Under the pieces are notes generated by a model that was not told where the DNA came from, ran no database searches, and was given only the letters and a program-made list of their open reading frames with translations. Positions 36,276-52,000 of a stretch of 64,000 bases of DNA are shown piece after piece; position 1 is the stretch's first letter; each line of letters begins with the position of its first letter. This DNA is from Brassica napus (lineage: Eukaryota > Streptophyta > Magnoliopsida > Brassicales > Brassicaceae): positions 5,600,024 through 5,664,023 of the forward strand of contig NC_063438.1 of assembly GCF_020379485.1 (NCBI RefSeq), read 5' to 3'. The position numbers and the translations under genes were made by a program.

Positions 36276-37335
36276 ACATTTTTCGAGGGGTTAACAAGCT
36301 CCTTAAGATGAAGGATGTGGTTATCCTCTGATCAAACTCAGGCTAGAGAATTGGACCCCATTTGGTAGTCTCGCAACTTTCCTACACAACTCCTCTTCAA
36401 GGTTAGGCATTCCAATGAAAGCTACTGTTGCCTCTCTACGAAGGAATGGAGCTTGGCAACTCCCACCTGCAAGAACTTCAGCTCCTGACATATCTCACTA
36501 CAGTCGATCTATCCTCTCATGATGATTACTATGAGTGGGAACAAGGGGGGAAGATTACCTTGAAGTATAGCACTGGTGATGTCTACTCATATCTCAGAGG
36601 TGAGATACCTATGGGATCCCGCGGCACTCTTTCTTTGCTTGGCTAGTAATACAGAACCGTTGCCCCACAAAGGACCAGACTTATCAGCTGGGGCCTTCAA
36701 GTACAGCCTTTATGACCAGACTTAACCGCGTGACCACCTCTTCCATGAGTGCTCCTATACAGCGGCTTTACGGGTTCCTATTGTTTCAAAGCTCGGATTG
36801 ACCGTGCCTGCGGATTGGAATGGATTGGTATCTCAGATGATTGCTCTTCCTTTGAATAAAACTAGTAAGGCAAAAACACTACTCACTTGGCTTGCCTGGA
36901 AAGCGACCCTCTACTGGCTGTGGAATGAAAGGAACTCTCGCCTCCACAACAACACATTCCGATCGGTTGACTCTCTCTCTGGTGTTTGATGGATCAACAA
37001 ATTAGAAACAAAACACAGAGCTTTCGCCAAACGAATCCTCGACTGGCTTCTGCGATGTTGCAACAGTGGCTGTGATCAACTGCTTCGGCGTTACCCCTTC
37101 GTCTCTACTCGTTGATCCGTTCTCTAGAATGTATCGATATTCTTGATGTTTACTGGGCTCAATCACTACCTTCTCATTTGTTTGGGTTTTAAGGTTCTTT
37201 AAGTATGAGTTTCATACACTATAGGCTTGGCCTGGTAACTAAAAGCCTATGGCTTGTAATGTTTTTTCTTTTTTTGGTTCATTAATGAAAGCCTAAGTTA
37301 CAAAAAAAAAAAAAAAAAACACTTTTCGAGGGGTT
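36276..37335 (+). mobile_element. 5'-truncated LINE (about 1 kb) with near-perfect 17-bp TSD
   Basis: The element lies between ACATTTTTCGAGGGGTT (36276-36292) and ACACTTTTCGAGGGGTT (37319-37335), 16 of 17 identical. It is on the plus strand and ends in GTTACAAAAAAA with an A-tail at 37302-37319. It encodes pieces of the LINE zf-RVT domain (TKDQTYQLGPS region around 36670, DHLFHECSYTAAL) and the following LLTWLAWKATLYWLWNERNS. Stops and frameshifts interrupt it. Confidence 0.8.
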
Positions 37336-37742
37336 GAAACAAAAATCACAGGCTCACAGCTTATATGGGAAGTTTGAGTTTGGACTTTATCAAGTAGTTG
37401 GGTAATACGTGATTTGGTTACCACCTGACATTAGTCTGGAAAATGTAACACTAAATATGTTCAAACTAAGATTGACCGGATTCATCAATAGCCTATATAA
37501 AAAAATGAATGAATTGTGTGTTTTAGTTGATATATAAATCACAAAAACAAGCCATGAATTGTTAAAAAATAATAAAAATAACCGAACTCTGGATGGGTTT
37601 GAAACAACTTATTTTTAGCGGCCCATTGGGCTTTATGATTAAATTTATCCATTAGGGTTTCTGCACACGCTCATTTATAAACAAACAAGAACCCTAAACT
37701 CCTTCCTTGTTATCCAACCGCACTGCCTCCCTCGAGACGAAA
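37336..37742. promoter_or_regulatory. RPL18a promoter region
   Basis: Contains GGCCCATTGGGC (near 37620) and AACCCTAAAC (near 37690), the site II and telo-box elements typical of plant ribosomal-protein promoters, about 50 to 120 bp before the start codon. Confidence 0.6.
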
Positions 37743-38532
<790 letters not shown>

Positions 38533-38965
38533 TAGGGTCTCTCTGATCGTGATGAATGAAGTTGTACTATCTGCTGCTTTTGCGTTTTTTTTGTCGGATA
38601 TTTTTGTTTATTTTGGCGAATCAATGGAACTAAACTCGACTTTCTTTGGATTTTGGTGTTTTTGTTACTTTATGCTTATGAAAAATTTTTTTGTTTCTTT
38701 ATTTAAATGTTTATCTTTTATGATTACTTTAAGCTCAATTGCAACTTCTGCTACCTAACTCTCGATATGCTCCCTCCGGACAGAGTTTTTCTTACAAAGA
38801 TCAGTTCCAGCAAATGTGGTTTTACCTCGAGCTCCACCATGATTACATTTCCTGATGGAGGATTGTTTTTAAGACCACCAGGCCTTGGAATAAAAGTATA
38901 GTTGTTGCCAGATCTTGTTATATACTTCTCCCCTTGAAGCTTTGCCACCAGAGTTAATCCGAAGA

Positions 38966-39169
38966 CATTAATAGAACCGCTCCATCAAGATTCGGTTTCC
39001 CGTAGGAGAATGGCTTGCCTCCCGGTGAAAAGACAACAATGCCTAACTCGGGGTTGCAGAGGGTGGCACTCGCTAGCCTTCTTGAACAAACCATCCTACG
39101 TTTTGGAAAGGTGACTTGTCTTGTGTTCATGTCCTGAACCTTCTCCATCTTGATCTTTCTCTGACCCAT
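38966..39169 (-). pseudogene. AGL29: Type I MADS-box relic, AGL29-like
   Basis: The minus-strand frame starts MGQRKIKMEKVQDMNTRQVT and includes ATLC and ELGIVVFSPGGKPFSYGKPN, the MADS domain of type I AGL29-like factors. The middle reads KRRMVCSRRLASATLC where the family has a KRR-x-GLFKKAS-E-ATLC pattern: one base is missing after AGGAT and two more after AGCGAG, so the frame is lost and then regained. The downstream dimerisation part is gone. A short open patch at 38751-38948 (minus) could be unrelated debris. AGL29 is At2g34440 (recalled), which fits the expected order. Confidence 0.72.
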
Positions 39170-39302
39170 TTGTTTGGTAAACGGTAACAAGAAAAATAGT
39201 CTCTTCACTTTGTGTTCAAAAAGTAAAAATAAAAGTCTCCACAAAAAGGGAAAAAAAGTCTCCTCCCTATTATTATTGATTTTTTTTAACCGTAAAAGTG
39301 AA

Positions 39303-39348
39303 TTCTATTATCCACACTTTTTTTTTGTTGACGTTCTATTAACCACAC
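39303..39348 (-). mobile_element. Micro-retroposon with 15-bp TSD (14/15)
   Basis: TTCTATTATCCACAC (39303-39317) and TTCTATTAACCACAC (39334-39348) flank 16 bp reading CGTCAACAAAAAAAAA on the minus strand. Confidence 0.5.
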
Positions 39349-39436
39349 AAGCGTGGTCGAATGGTATGGCGAATTTGGAAAAGTGATAAACACTTCAAAT
39401 TCGAAATCTACCAAACTCAGATTCACCCGCTTGTGT
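39345..39436. other. tRNA-like folded element, 92 bp
   Basis: Outer arms ACACAAGCG (39345-39353) and CGCTTGTGT (39428-39436) pair perfectly over 9 bp, like an acceptor stem. Inside is an A-box-like TGGTCGAATGG and a long hairpin made by CGAATTTG-GA-AAAGTG and CACTT-CAAATTCG. A proper B-box (GGTTCGANNCC) and T arm are missing, so it is not a standard tRNA. It could be a decayed tRNA-related retroposon or a foldback. Confidence 0.4.
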
Positions 39437-39599
39437 AGCCATTCAACCAATAGCTAAAACAGTTAGAAACTATTCAATCATAGAATGAAAATATTTTATT
39501 AACCGACTAAAAATCTGAGAGAAGACATCAATCAAGTTTGAGAGACTTAGAAAGAAGAATAAAGTAAAAAATAATTAAAAAATACATGTAAAGCTTAGT

Positions 39600-40046
39600 T
39601 TAGAGCCTATCAATCTCATCATCACCAAACTCAAAATAGTCCTGACCACAAACAACGTCATCCTCCACATCAAACACATCAGCAACCCCTTCGTTAAGAC
39701 GAAGGTCACGAGGAAGCTCATCACAACTCTTGAGAAAACGAGCTTCGTCAGGAGTATACTTATGGATGATGTCAGCTTTGGTGTCGTTGTCCATATCCAT
39801 CCTTAGTCCGACAAGAATAACGTCACCAGCGCTAATCCAAACCTTCTTGTGCATCTTACCTCTGATGTGACACATCCTTGTGATTCCATCTATGCACTTG
39901 GCTTCGCACCGTCCGTTGCCACACATGCGGAGAACTATAGCGTATTCTTGGCCGTCTTCTTTGAAGATGATCTCTCGTTTATCGTCGTCTGCTTCTTTTT
40001 TACCTCTCTTAATGTTCTTTCCTCCTTTTCCTTTGTTCTTCGGCAT
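39600..40046 (-). CDS. Translation initiation factor eIF1A-like, copy 1
   Basis: Intronless, 148 residues. The basic N-terminus [20 protein letters not shown], the OB-fold core ([40 protein letters not shown]) and the acidic C-terminus ending FGDDEIDRL are eIF1A. This factor sits in the ribosomal A site during scanning and start-codon selection. The block [14 protein letters not shown] differs from the short DYQDDKADVI usual in plants, and [13 protein letters not shown] is unusual, so the gene may be a diverged paralogue. An eIF1A gene is not expected at this place by Arabidopsis synteny. Copy 2 at 43099-43545 differs by a single residue (V to E in EDDV). Confidence 0.85.
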   Translation of the reverse strand: MPKNKGKGGKNIKRGKKEADDDKREIIFKEDGQEYAIVLRMCGNGRCEAKCIDGITRMCHIRGKMHKKVWISAGDVILVGLRMDMDNDTKADIIHKYTPDEARFLKSCDELPRDLRLNEGVADVFDVEDDVVCGQDYFEFGDDEIDRL

Positions 40047-41348
40047 GATTTAAAAACCTAAAGTGTAAAGAGCTGACTGCTGAGCTTAGATATGAACTTG
40101 CTGTGCTCTCTTCTCTCTTTCTGTCTTTATTGCTCTTTGATTGTGTTGGGGGACGTCTTCCTTTTATAGCCAAACACATGCGTCATAGTTTCCTTTTCAC
40201 AATTGAAATCAACTTTTCCATTTTTCTTGTCTTTGCCAATTCTTATTTCTCAGTTTCCTTTTTGCCGTCTTATAGAAAACAGGAAACCAGAGAATTATCT
40301 GAAACGATTATCTATAGATTGATGTGGTTTTCTTGACCTAAAAAGTAAAAAATAAGAAGAGAAGATTAATTGACTTGATATCCTCTTTCTAGTGAATTTT
40401 AGATTCTCCGTCTAGCGTAAAGCTTGCAAAGCAAGCAATATCAAAGCTTTGTCGAAATCAAGTTGGTTTACATAGGCCTAATGCCGACTCAATTATAATT
40501 AAACTGGTTTGGTCGTCTACGTATAACCGGTTTGTGCCCATCAAATTACACAAAAATCATCTTCTAAAAAAAAATTCACATAGCTAAAAGCCCAGTTTTG
40601 AGTGGGGCCTTCAACTAACATGGACCGGCGCTGGTTATGAGTATAGTCAGTCACCTTGAAACTACTATACATGTCCTTTAGGGATATAAAACTAGAACTT
40701 CAAACATTCACATCACCATAAGTCCTAAAATGCTTTCAAGACTCAAAACCACATTACCAAATAAAGTTGACCCGCCGGGAAGTTTGTTGATCGTTCCGTT
40801 TAGATCTACTTCCTTGTCGCCAAATACGAAATCATCCCCTCTATGTAGATGTTCTCCTTAAAATTAATCGTTTGGAGTTGCGTTAAAGTCGTTGGACTCT
40901 AATGTGACACAATCATCAGATTATTTGACGACATCGCTCAGCGTTTTCACTTATCAACCATGGCGGACACAACATTGTTTCATCAACTTATTTTTCAATC
41001 GCGCGGCAAGCAGCAAAGAGTGAAATGGATCCTGGAAATTTTAGCGGTAGCTACATAGTTTTTGTATCTCAGAAATTTCAGTAGCAGCTACTTTAATCTT
41101 CGGTTCCCTCAAATTTGGCTCCGTCGTAGTGTGTTTTTTCTGACGCTGGCTCTGATCGCAACATTCATGAAAAGAACAGACCTATTTTGTGTGACCCTTA
41201 AATTAGGTGTAAGTAATATAAATCTTGCAAACTGATTGATCCATCATTCATATCAAGTTTAATATATAATTCATAACATTTGAAAATTTTACATCACATT
41301 TCTAAGATTCAACAAACGGAATACATACAACACGATCACAAATTAAAC
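40047..41348. other. Duplicated spacer between eIF1A and LHCB1 (unit 1)
   Basis: Contains the eIF1A promoter and leader. Most segments recur in 43546-45061, for example AAGCTTGCAAAGCAAGC-like inverted sequence near 40421 versus 43941, and the stretch around CAAATAAAGTTGACC (40757 versus 44700). No gene recognised. Confidence 0.55.
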
Positions 41349-42558
<1,210 letters not shown>

Positions 42559-43098
42559 TGAAGTTGTCCGATCTGCTGCTTTTGCCTCTTTCTCGGATAT
42601 TTTTTGTTTACTTTAGGCCTATCAATGGAACTAAACTCGACTTTCTTTGGATTTTGTGGTTTTTGTTACTTTCATGCTTATGAAAAACACCTTTTGTTTC
42701 TTATTTTATATGTTCTCCTTTATGATTACTAACCTCAGTATTGGATCACAATTATTTAAGAATAGATACTCTGTAAAACATATAAGACACATTACATAGC
42801 GATTGGTTTATATTCTAGGAACGTTTTGGAGTATAGGCAGAAAAAACTATCTTCTCAACAATGAAAGATCATGATTCTTCTTTGACTGTATTTAATTGAA
42901 AATCTTGAATTGCCTTATTTCTAGTTGTGTATTCAAACATTCAACCAATATAGCTAACACAATTAGAAACTATTCAAATAAAGAATGAGAATATTTTATA
43001 AACTGACAAAAATCTGAGACAAGACATCAATCTAGTTCTGAGAGACTAGAAAGAAGAACAAAGTAAATAGTAATAGTAAAATAGATTCAGAGCTTAGT
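42559..43098. other. Spacer between RPL18a copy and eIF1A copy 2
   Basis: Its first 170 bp match the RPL18a 3' UTR of unit 1 and its last 150 bp match the eIF1A 3' region. The middle (about 42730-42930) is not related to the AGL29-containing segment in unit 1. Confidence 0.5.
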
Positions 43099-43545
43099 TT
43101 AGAGCCTATCAATCTCATCATCACCAAACTCAAAATAGTCCTGACCACATTCAACGTCATCCTCCACATCAAACACATCAGCAACCCCTTCGTTAAGACG
43201 AAGGTCACGAGGAAGCTCATCACAACTCTTGAGAAAACGAGCTTCGTCAGGAGTATACTTATGGATGATGTCAGCTTTGGTGTCGTTGTCCATATCCATC
43301 CTTAGTCCCACAAGAATAACGTCACCAGCGCTAATCCAAACCTTCTTGTGCATCTTACCTCTGATGTGACACATCCTTGTGATTCCATCTATGCACTTGG
43401 CTTCGCACCGTCCGTTGCCACACATGCGGAGAACTATAGCGTATTCTTGGCCGTCTTCTTTGAATATGATCTCTCGTTTATCGTCGTCTGCTTCTTTTTT
43501 TCCTCTCTTAATGTTCTTTCCTCCTTTTCCTTTGTTCTTCGGCAT
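43099..43545 (-). CDS. Translation initiation factor eIF1A-like, copy 2
   Basis: 148 residues, identical to copy 1 except EDDVECGQ for EDDVVCGQ. Its leader and about 100 bp of promoter also match copy 1, including the pyrimidine-rich CTCTTCTCTCTTTCTGTC tract. It is therefore likely to be expressed like copy 1. Intact start, OB-fold and stop. Confidence 0.85.
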   Translation of the reverse strand: MPKNKGKGGKNIKRGKKEADDDKREIIFKEDGQEYAIVLRMCGNGRCEAKCIDGITRMCHIRGKMHKKVWISAGDVILVGLRMDMDNDTKADIIHKYTPDEARFLKSCDELPRDLRLNEGVADVFDVEDDVECGQDYFEFGDDEIDRL

Positions 43546-45061
43546 GATTTAAAAACCTAAAGTGTAAAGAGCTGAGCTTAGATATGAACTTGCTGTGCTC
43601 TCTTCTCTCTTTCTGTCTTTATTGCTCGTTGATTATTTAGGGGACGTCTTCTTTTATACCCAAAGACGTGCTTCATAATTTCCTTTTCACAATTGAAATC
43701 AACTTTTCCATTTTTTTTGTCTTTGCCAATTCTTATTGCTCAGTTTCCTTTTATCTTCTTATAGAAAATAAGAAACTAGGTCAGAGAGAGACTTTAAAGC
43801 CCATCTTGTTTCGCTAGAGAGTTATGTGGAACTATTATCTATAGATTGATTTGCTTTTCTTGACCTAAAAAAAGGGTAAAAAGATATTAATTGGCTTGAT
43901 CCTTTTTCTAGTGAATTTTAGATTCTCCGTGTAGCTATAAAGCTTGCGGAGCAAGCAATATCAAATCTTTGTCGAAATCAAGTTGGTTTACATAGTTATA
44001 ATGCCGACTCGATTATCGTAGTTAAACGGGTTTGGTCGTCTACGCATAACCGGTTTATGCCCATCAAATCACGCAAAACCATCTTTTCAATTATTTATTA
44101 GAAAAATAATTCTCAGTTCTTGTTTTCTCCCGTAACACACCACATACAAAATACTTACGACTTATTTTAACATAGTCGGACGTTTCGTGTGGTCTTCAAG
44201 CCATCCAAAATCTTGGAATGGACATGAAAAATGAGACTAGCTATGGGAATGTAAAAACAAAAAACTAATCAGAAAGTAACCTTAATAAACTAGATCCAAG
44301 AACTCAAAAAAGTTTGATAGATTCCGCTATCATAATTATATATATTGTACACTAACACTTGGTACTTCTCTAATCTAGCGGAACGTGCTAGGGTGATAGG
44401 TTGTATGAAGCTAGATAGGATTTTTTAGAAAAGGGTTATTTTGTTCGTTGCTTAAAATCAAAATCGTATTCCCATTTCCGAGCTGAATTTATAAAAATTT
44501 ATTTAAAAAAGCACTCAAGTTTTGCGAATCTCTCAAGTTATAAGTACAGTATAGTCCTTGAACCTATACATGTCCTTTAGGAATGTGCAACAAAAACTCT
44601 AAACATTCACAACACCATAAGTACTAAAATGCTTTCAAGACTCAAAAACCACATTACCAAAGCTAACTAAGTCTTTTGATATTTCAAAGATAATACACCC
44701 AAATAAAGTTGACCCCCCCGGGAAGTCTGTTGATTGTTCCGTTTAAATTTACTTCCTTGTCTGAAAGACGAAATATATCATATGTATGTAGATGTTCTGC
44801 TTAAAATTAACTGTTTAGAGAAAAGTTGAGTAAAATTTGTTAAACTGTAATGTGATATAGTCATCATATTATTTGAAGACATCTCTTTCCGTAGAACCGA
44901 ACTATTTTGTGTGAACCCCTAATTTGATGTAAGCAATATTAATCTTGCACACTGGTTGTTGATCCATCAATATCATCAAATTTATAATAAACATTTTAAG
45001 CTTTTACATCACATTCAAGATTTAACAAACCGGATACACACAACACGATCACCAATTAAAA
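43546..45061. other. Duplicated spacer between eIF1A and LHCB1 (unit 2)
   Basis: Homologous in blocks to 40047-41348, with several hundred bp of extra AT-rich sequence around 44090-44560. The part next to 45062 is the LHCB1 3' UTR. No gene recognised. Confidence 0.5.
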
Positions 45062-47279
<2,218 letters not shown>

Positions 47280-47874
47280 GCGAGTAAAAAGCTTAGCAAG
47301 AGAAAGATAGTTCGTTTGTGATGTTTCTTTTAAGTAAATTTGTGAAATTTCCATTGTCGTACCATTGTATTATTTATACATTGAACCTCGTTTTCTCAAT
47401 TCTGTTGGCGTTTTAACAAAAGACTCTTAATGAATGATCTGTTCTTGTACAAAACTTCACGCAATTGCAGATGATGTATGTATGTTCTGTATTTTGTGAC
47501 AATATGTAGCAATACAGCCGAACAAAAAGGCAAATGAAACTATATAATAAACAAAACTCATGGCAAAATTACAACAGAAAAGAAAGAAAAGGTGTGTCCT
47601 ATGATACTTCACTTTCACCATTTCTGAAACTTCTCTGGTTCTAATTTGCCCAAAGGTGCTTCAGTTGGCAAGCTTCAGAAATAACTGATTCTTGAAAACA
47701 AATCTTATTGTCGATGTGAGACGTGTGTTGTAATTATTTAGCAAGTTTGACATAGAAGATTCATGTTTTCCACATGTTTATAGTCCCTCCTGTAAATGTT
47801 ATGTTCGTTCTAGTGTGTCAAGCGCGCATTCTAATATCAACAATGGCTGCAATGGAGAAGGAGTAAGTACATGG
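47280..47874. other. 3' region between LHCB1 and RWA3 pseudogene
   Basis: Contains the LHCB1 3' UTR and the tail of the oppositely oriented RWA3-like gene. No other feature seen. Confidence 0.5.
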
Positions 47875-48819
47875 TTAGTGTGGGATCTGGAGAAGAATGA
47901 GAGCGGTAAGATATAAACAGAATGAAAAGGCAGCTCCGGCGAGGACATTGTGGAGCAGTCTGTTGTCATCTTTTGTGGATATGAAAACAGATTTTAACGT
48001 ATTGGTTAGCTCGAAAAGCAGGTGAGACACCTGAAGAAAAAATAAATCAAGAGTACAAATTATATAATGTAGAGTTGACAAGGGCATAGATTCTACTTTT
48101 GCTTTACCAAGACATAGATGGCCGTGGTGAGCATGAAGTTGAGCATTGGGTAGTCTGGAATGATGGATAATAGCCACTTAGGCACATTCGATCTGCAGCA
48201 CATACAATTTTTGATTAATTTTCATTCGTAAATCAATGAAACAAATGGTTTCTTGCCTACTTTTCGGGAGAAAGTAAACAGTTACTTTCTGACCTTAACC
48301 AGATGTAAAACTGAGATATATAGGTCTCTAGTGTAATCTTTCCGAGCCACGTAGGAAGATCATGACAGTTGTGTCTTATCAGAGATATGTACATAGTAAC
48401 ACCAAGCTTAATTGAAATGGAGTAAGAATGAGAAACATACGCAAATAGTGTAAGGGAGAAATTTCGCAGCTGTTGTGTGGAGTTTCGCAGACAGATGTAC
48501 ACACTGGAACAACAGAATCAGAGCTTAAGTCAGAATCCAGAAAGGAAGACTGCCTCAAGATTTGACGTTTTGAGTGACAGAAGGGTTTTTATACTAACGT
48601 TATTGGAATCCACGATGTGTAGGGGTGATATTTGTTGTATGTAACCTTCTCAAGCCTGTAGATGTATTCGTACCACAGGTAACCAAACCTGAAAAATAAT
48701 AAGGAAACAACTTAGCCATCAAAACATTATCAAATACATAAGATCAAGAAACCAAACTCACGAATGAGGAAATTGCAGTTATGCTCGTCTTGATCCAGAT
48801 CCAGAAATTGCAACTTAGC

Positions 48820-48968
48820 TATTGGATATACTTGACTTATACGATAACCTCAAATCTAGGAATATCTCTTTTGTATATATCCTTAGTATATGCTAAGTAT
48901 ATTCCTCTGTCATGTACCTATATATATTGTACGTTGATCATTCAATAAATTCTCTCTCAAATCCTATA
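48820..48968 (+). repeat. Copia 5' LTR
   Basis: 149 bp, contains a TATATATATT-type promoter stretch near 48921 and an AATAAA signal near 48945. It lacks the 8-bp GTATTCTG segment that is present in the 3' LTR. Confidence 0.9.
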
Positions 48969-49033
48969 TGGTATCAGAGCTTAGATCTCTCTTTTCTTTT
49001 TGAGTTTTTCTTTCGACTCTCTCTAACACAAAC

Positions 49034-52000
49034 ATGTCGAGTGAATCTTCACACAACTCAGGCGCCGCCACTGCTGAACGCACCGCGGTCTACAACTCAA
49101 GTGACCCTCAAAACTCACTTCTCTCGGTGAATATGGGCAACATCACCAAACTCACCAATACCAACTATCTCATGTGGAGCAAGCAGATTCATGCCTTACT
49201 CGAAGGTCATGAGCTTCACGGTTTCCTTGTTGCACACGATGACATCCCAACGGCAACTATTGAAACAAATGGCGTTGCAGAGCCTAATCCAGCCTTTGTC
49301 TCGTGGAGAAGACAAGATCGTCTACTCTACAGTGCGGTTCTAGGTGCGCTCTCTCTTCCTGTGCAACTTCTTGTTGCCAGTGCTACTACAACCCATGAAG
49401 TGTGGACCATGCTAGCTGGCGCGTTTGGCACTCCAACCAGGGGACACATACGTCAGCTCAAATTTCAGATCAAAAGCTGCACCAAGGGTTCTAATACCAT
49501 CAGTGAGTACCTACGTACTATGAAGACAAAAGCTGATGAGCTAGCACTACTAGGCAAACCGATGGATTCTGAAGATCTCATTGAACAAGTTCTTGCTGGA
49601 CTTCCGGAAGAGTACAAACCGGAAATAGATGCTACTAATGGTCGTGACAATCTCATCTCGTCCACAGAGCTTCATGAGAAACTAGTGAACCGTGAGGCTA
49701 TGATCTTATGTGCTCAGCCGTCTTCCCCAGCCTTCCCGATCACGGCTAATCAGGCATCTTGCTCCAACAACAACAAAGGCAACAACAACAACAACTGGCG
49801 CAATCAAACCCCTCAGCAACATCAGCAGCAACAACCTGTGCAAGGTCAACAGCAACAAAACCGCAACTATACCCGTCAGTCTCGTCCCTATCTTGGAAAG
49901 TGTCAAGCATGTGGTGTTCAGGGCCACAGTGCTCAGCGCTGCTCCATGTTTCGTATTGTGCCAACTCAAAACCCAACAACTTCGGAACAACAGTGGCGTC
50001 CCAGTGCCAATCAAATGGCTCTCAACACAACAAACACTGAAGGATGGCTCATGGATAGTGGTGCAACGAATCATGTGACATCGGACTTTCACAACCTCTC
50101 GCTTCACAATCCCTACACGGGAAATGATTCCATTGTCGTTGGAAATGGTGCTGCTCTTCCAATAACACATACTGGTTCTTTTCACTCTCACACTTCTAAT
50201 CGCAATTATACATTCAACAATGTCTTATGTGTACCGTCAATGCACAAGAACCTGATCTCAGTGTATCAATTCTGCAATGATAATCAAACTTCTGTGGAAT
50301 TTTTCCCCTCTATGTTTCAGGTGAAGGACCTGGACACGGGAGCACCTCTGCTGAAAGGACCGGTTAAGAATGGCAGCTATGAGTGGCCTTATTCATCATC
50401 TCTAGGAGCTTTCTCTGTTTCAAAATCTTCTCTGTCTCATTGGCATCATCGCCTTGGACACCCGGCTTTTCCAATTCTTAAAACAATAACTTCTTCGTTT
50501 TTATCTTCTTCTTTATGTAATGCATTGGAGTCTACTCCTTGCAATTCTTGTTTACTGAATAAGAGTCACAAACTTCCATTTTCTACAACAACAATCTCTT
50601 CATCTCATCCTTTACAAGTTTTATTCTCTGATGTTTGGATGTCACCAGTCCTAAGTGTAGATGGTTACAAGTATTATCTACTTATTGTTGATCATTTCAC
50701 TCGTTACATGTGGTTTTTCCCTCTTAAACTGAAGTCACAGGTAGCAGCAACCTTCACTCGGTTTAAGTCTCTCGTGGAAAATCAATTCAACCAACGCATC
50801 CGCACACTCTATACTGACAACGGTGGAGAATACATTGCTCTAGCCTCATTCCTTGCTACACACGGCATCTCACATCTTACAACTCCACCACATACACCAG
50901 AACACAACGGTGTGTCTGAGAGACGTCACCGTCACATAGTAGAGACTGGGCTTGCCCTTCTTACACACGCCTCAATGCCTCCAAGCTACTGGACGTATGC
51001 ATTTGCCACAGCAACATATCTTATCAATCGCATGCCAACTAAAACACTCTCCATGGCGTCACCATACTCACAACTATTCAAAATGGAACCGCACTACTCC
51101 AAACTCCGAGTGTTTGGTTGCTTATGCTACCCGTGGCTTCGTCCTTACACCTCTCATAAACTCGACCCGCGCTCGCTCCCTTGTATCTTTCTCGGGTATT
51201 CTCTAACTCAGTCTGCTTATCTATGTCTTCATTTACCAACATCTCGTCTCTACATCTCACGACATGTTGAATTTTGTGAAAATAATTTCCCTTTTCCGCT
51301 GTCATCATCTCCCTTTGCTCACCAGGACGAGTCTGAACCCTCTTGGGTTCCGACAGTGACTCCACTAGATACTGATTGCAGGTCACTCACAGCTCCTCCT
51401 ACAACAGCTCCTACAGCGGTTGTGCTCCCGTGCTCGGACCCTTTGCCAACGAACACAACATCAGCCACAATGGACCAGTCTGGAGTACCTTCAACAACAA
51501 TCACTCCTACAACAACAACGGCTCAAAATGCATCATCATCAACAACATTGGCCTCCTCTGAGCCTCCTATGTCACCACAAAATCGTGAACCAGTCAATAA
51601 CCATCAAATGGTTACTCGGGGGGGGGGGGGGAAGAATCAAATCGTCAAAACGAATCCAAAGTACTCGTACTCAGCTCATCTGGTGCTTGCGAGTCTGGAT
51701 CCTCACACAATCTCTCAGGCGCTCTCTGACCCACTATGGCGTGACTCAGTCAGTGCGGAGTTTAACAACTTCATACGCACTGATACATTTGATCTAGTCC
51801 CACCTTTGACTGAACAAAACGTTGTCGGCTGCAAATGGCTCTTCCGCACCAAGTTCTTACCAGATGGAACTGTTGACAAACGCAAGTCTCGCTTGGTTGC
51901 TAAAGGTTACACTCAAAGACCCGACATTGACTTCCATGAAACGTTCAGCCCTGTTGTGAAAGCTCCAACGATTCGTCTCATTATTAGTGTTGCCACTACT

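Noticed and set aside
38751..38948. Minus-strand 65-codon ORF after the AGL29 relic
   Set aside because: I could not match it to the C-terminus of AGL29 or to any other family, so it is not given as a gene.
39240..39263. AAAAGTCTCC direct repeat as another micro-retroposon
   Set aside because: Only 10 bp, A-rich insert with no clear tail; too likely by chance.
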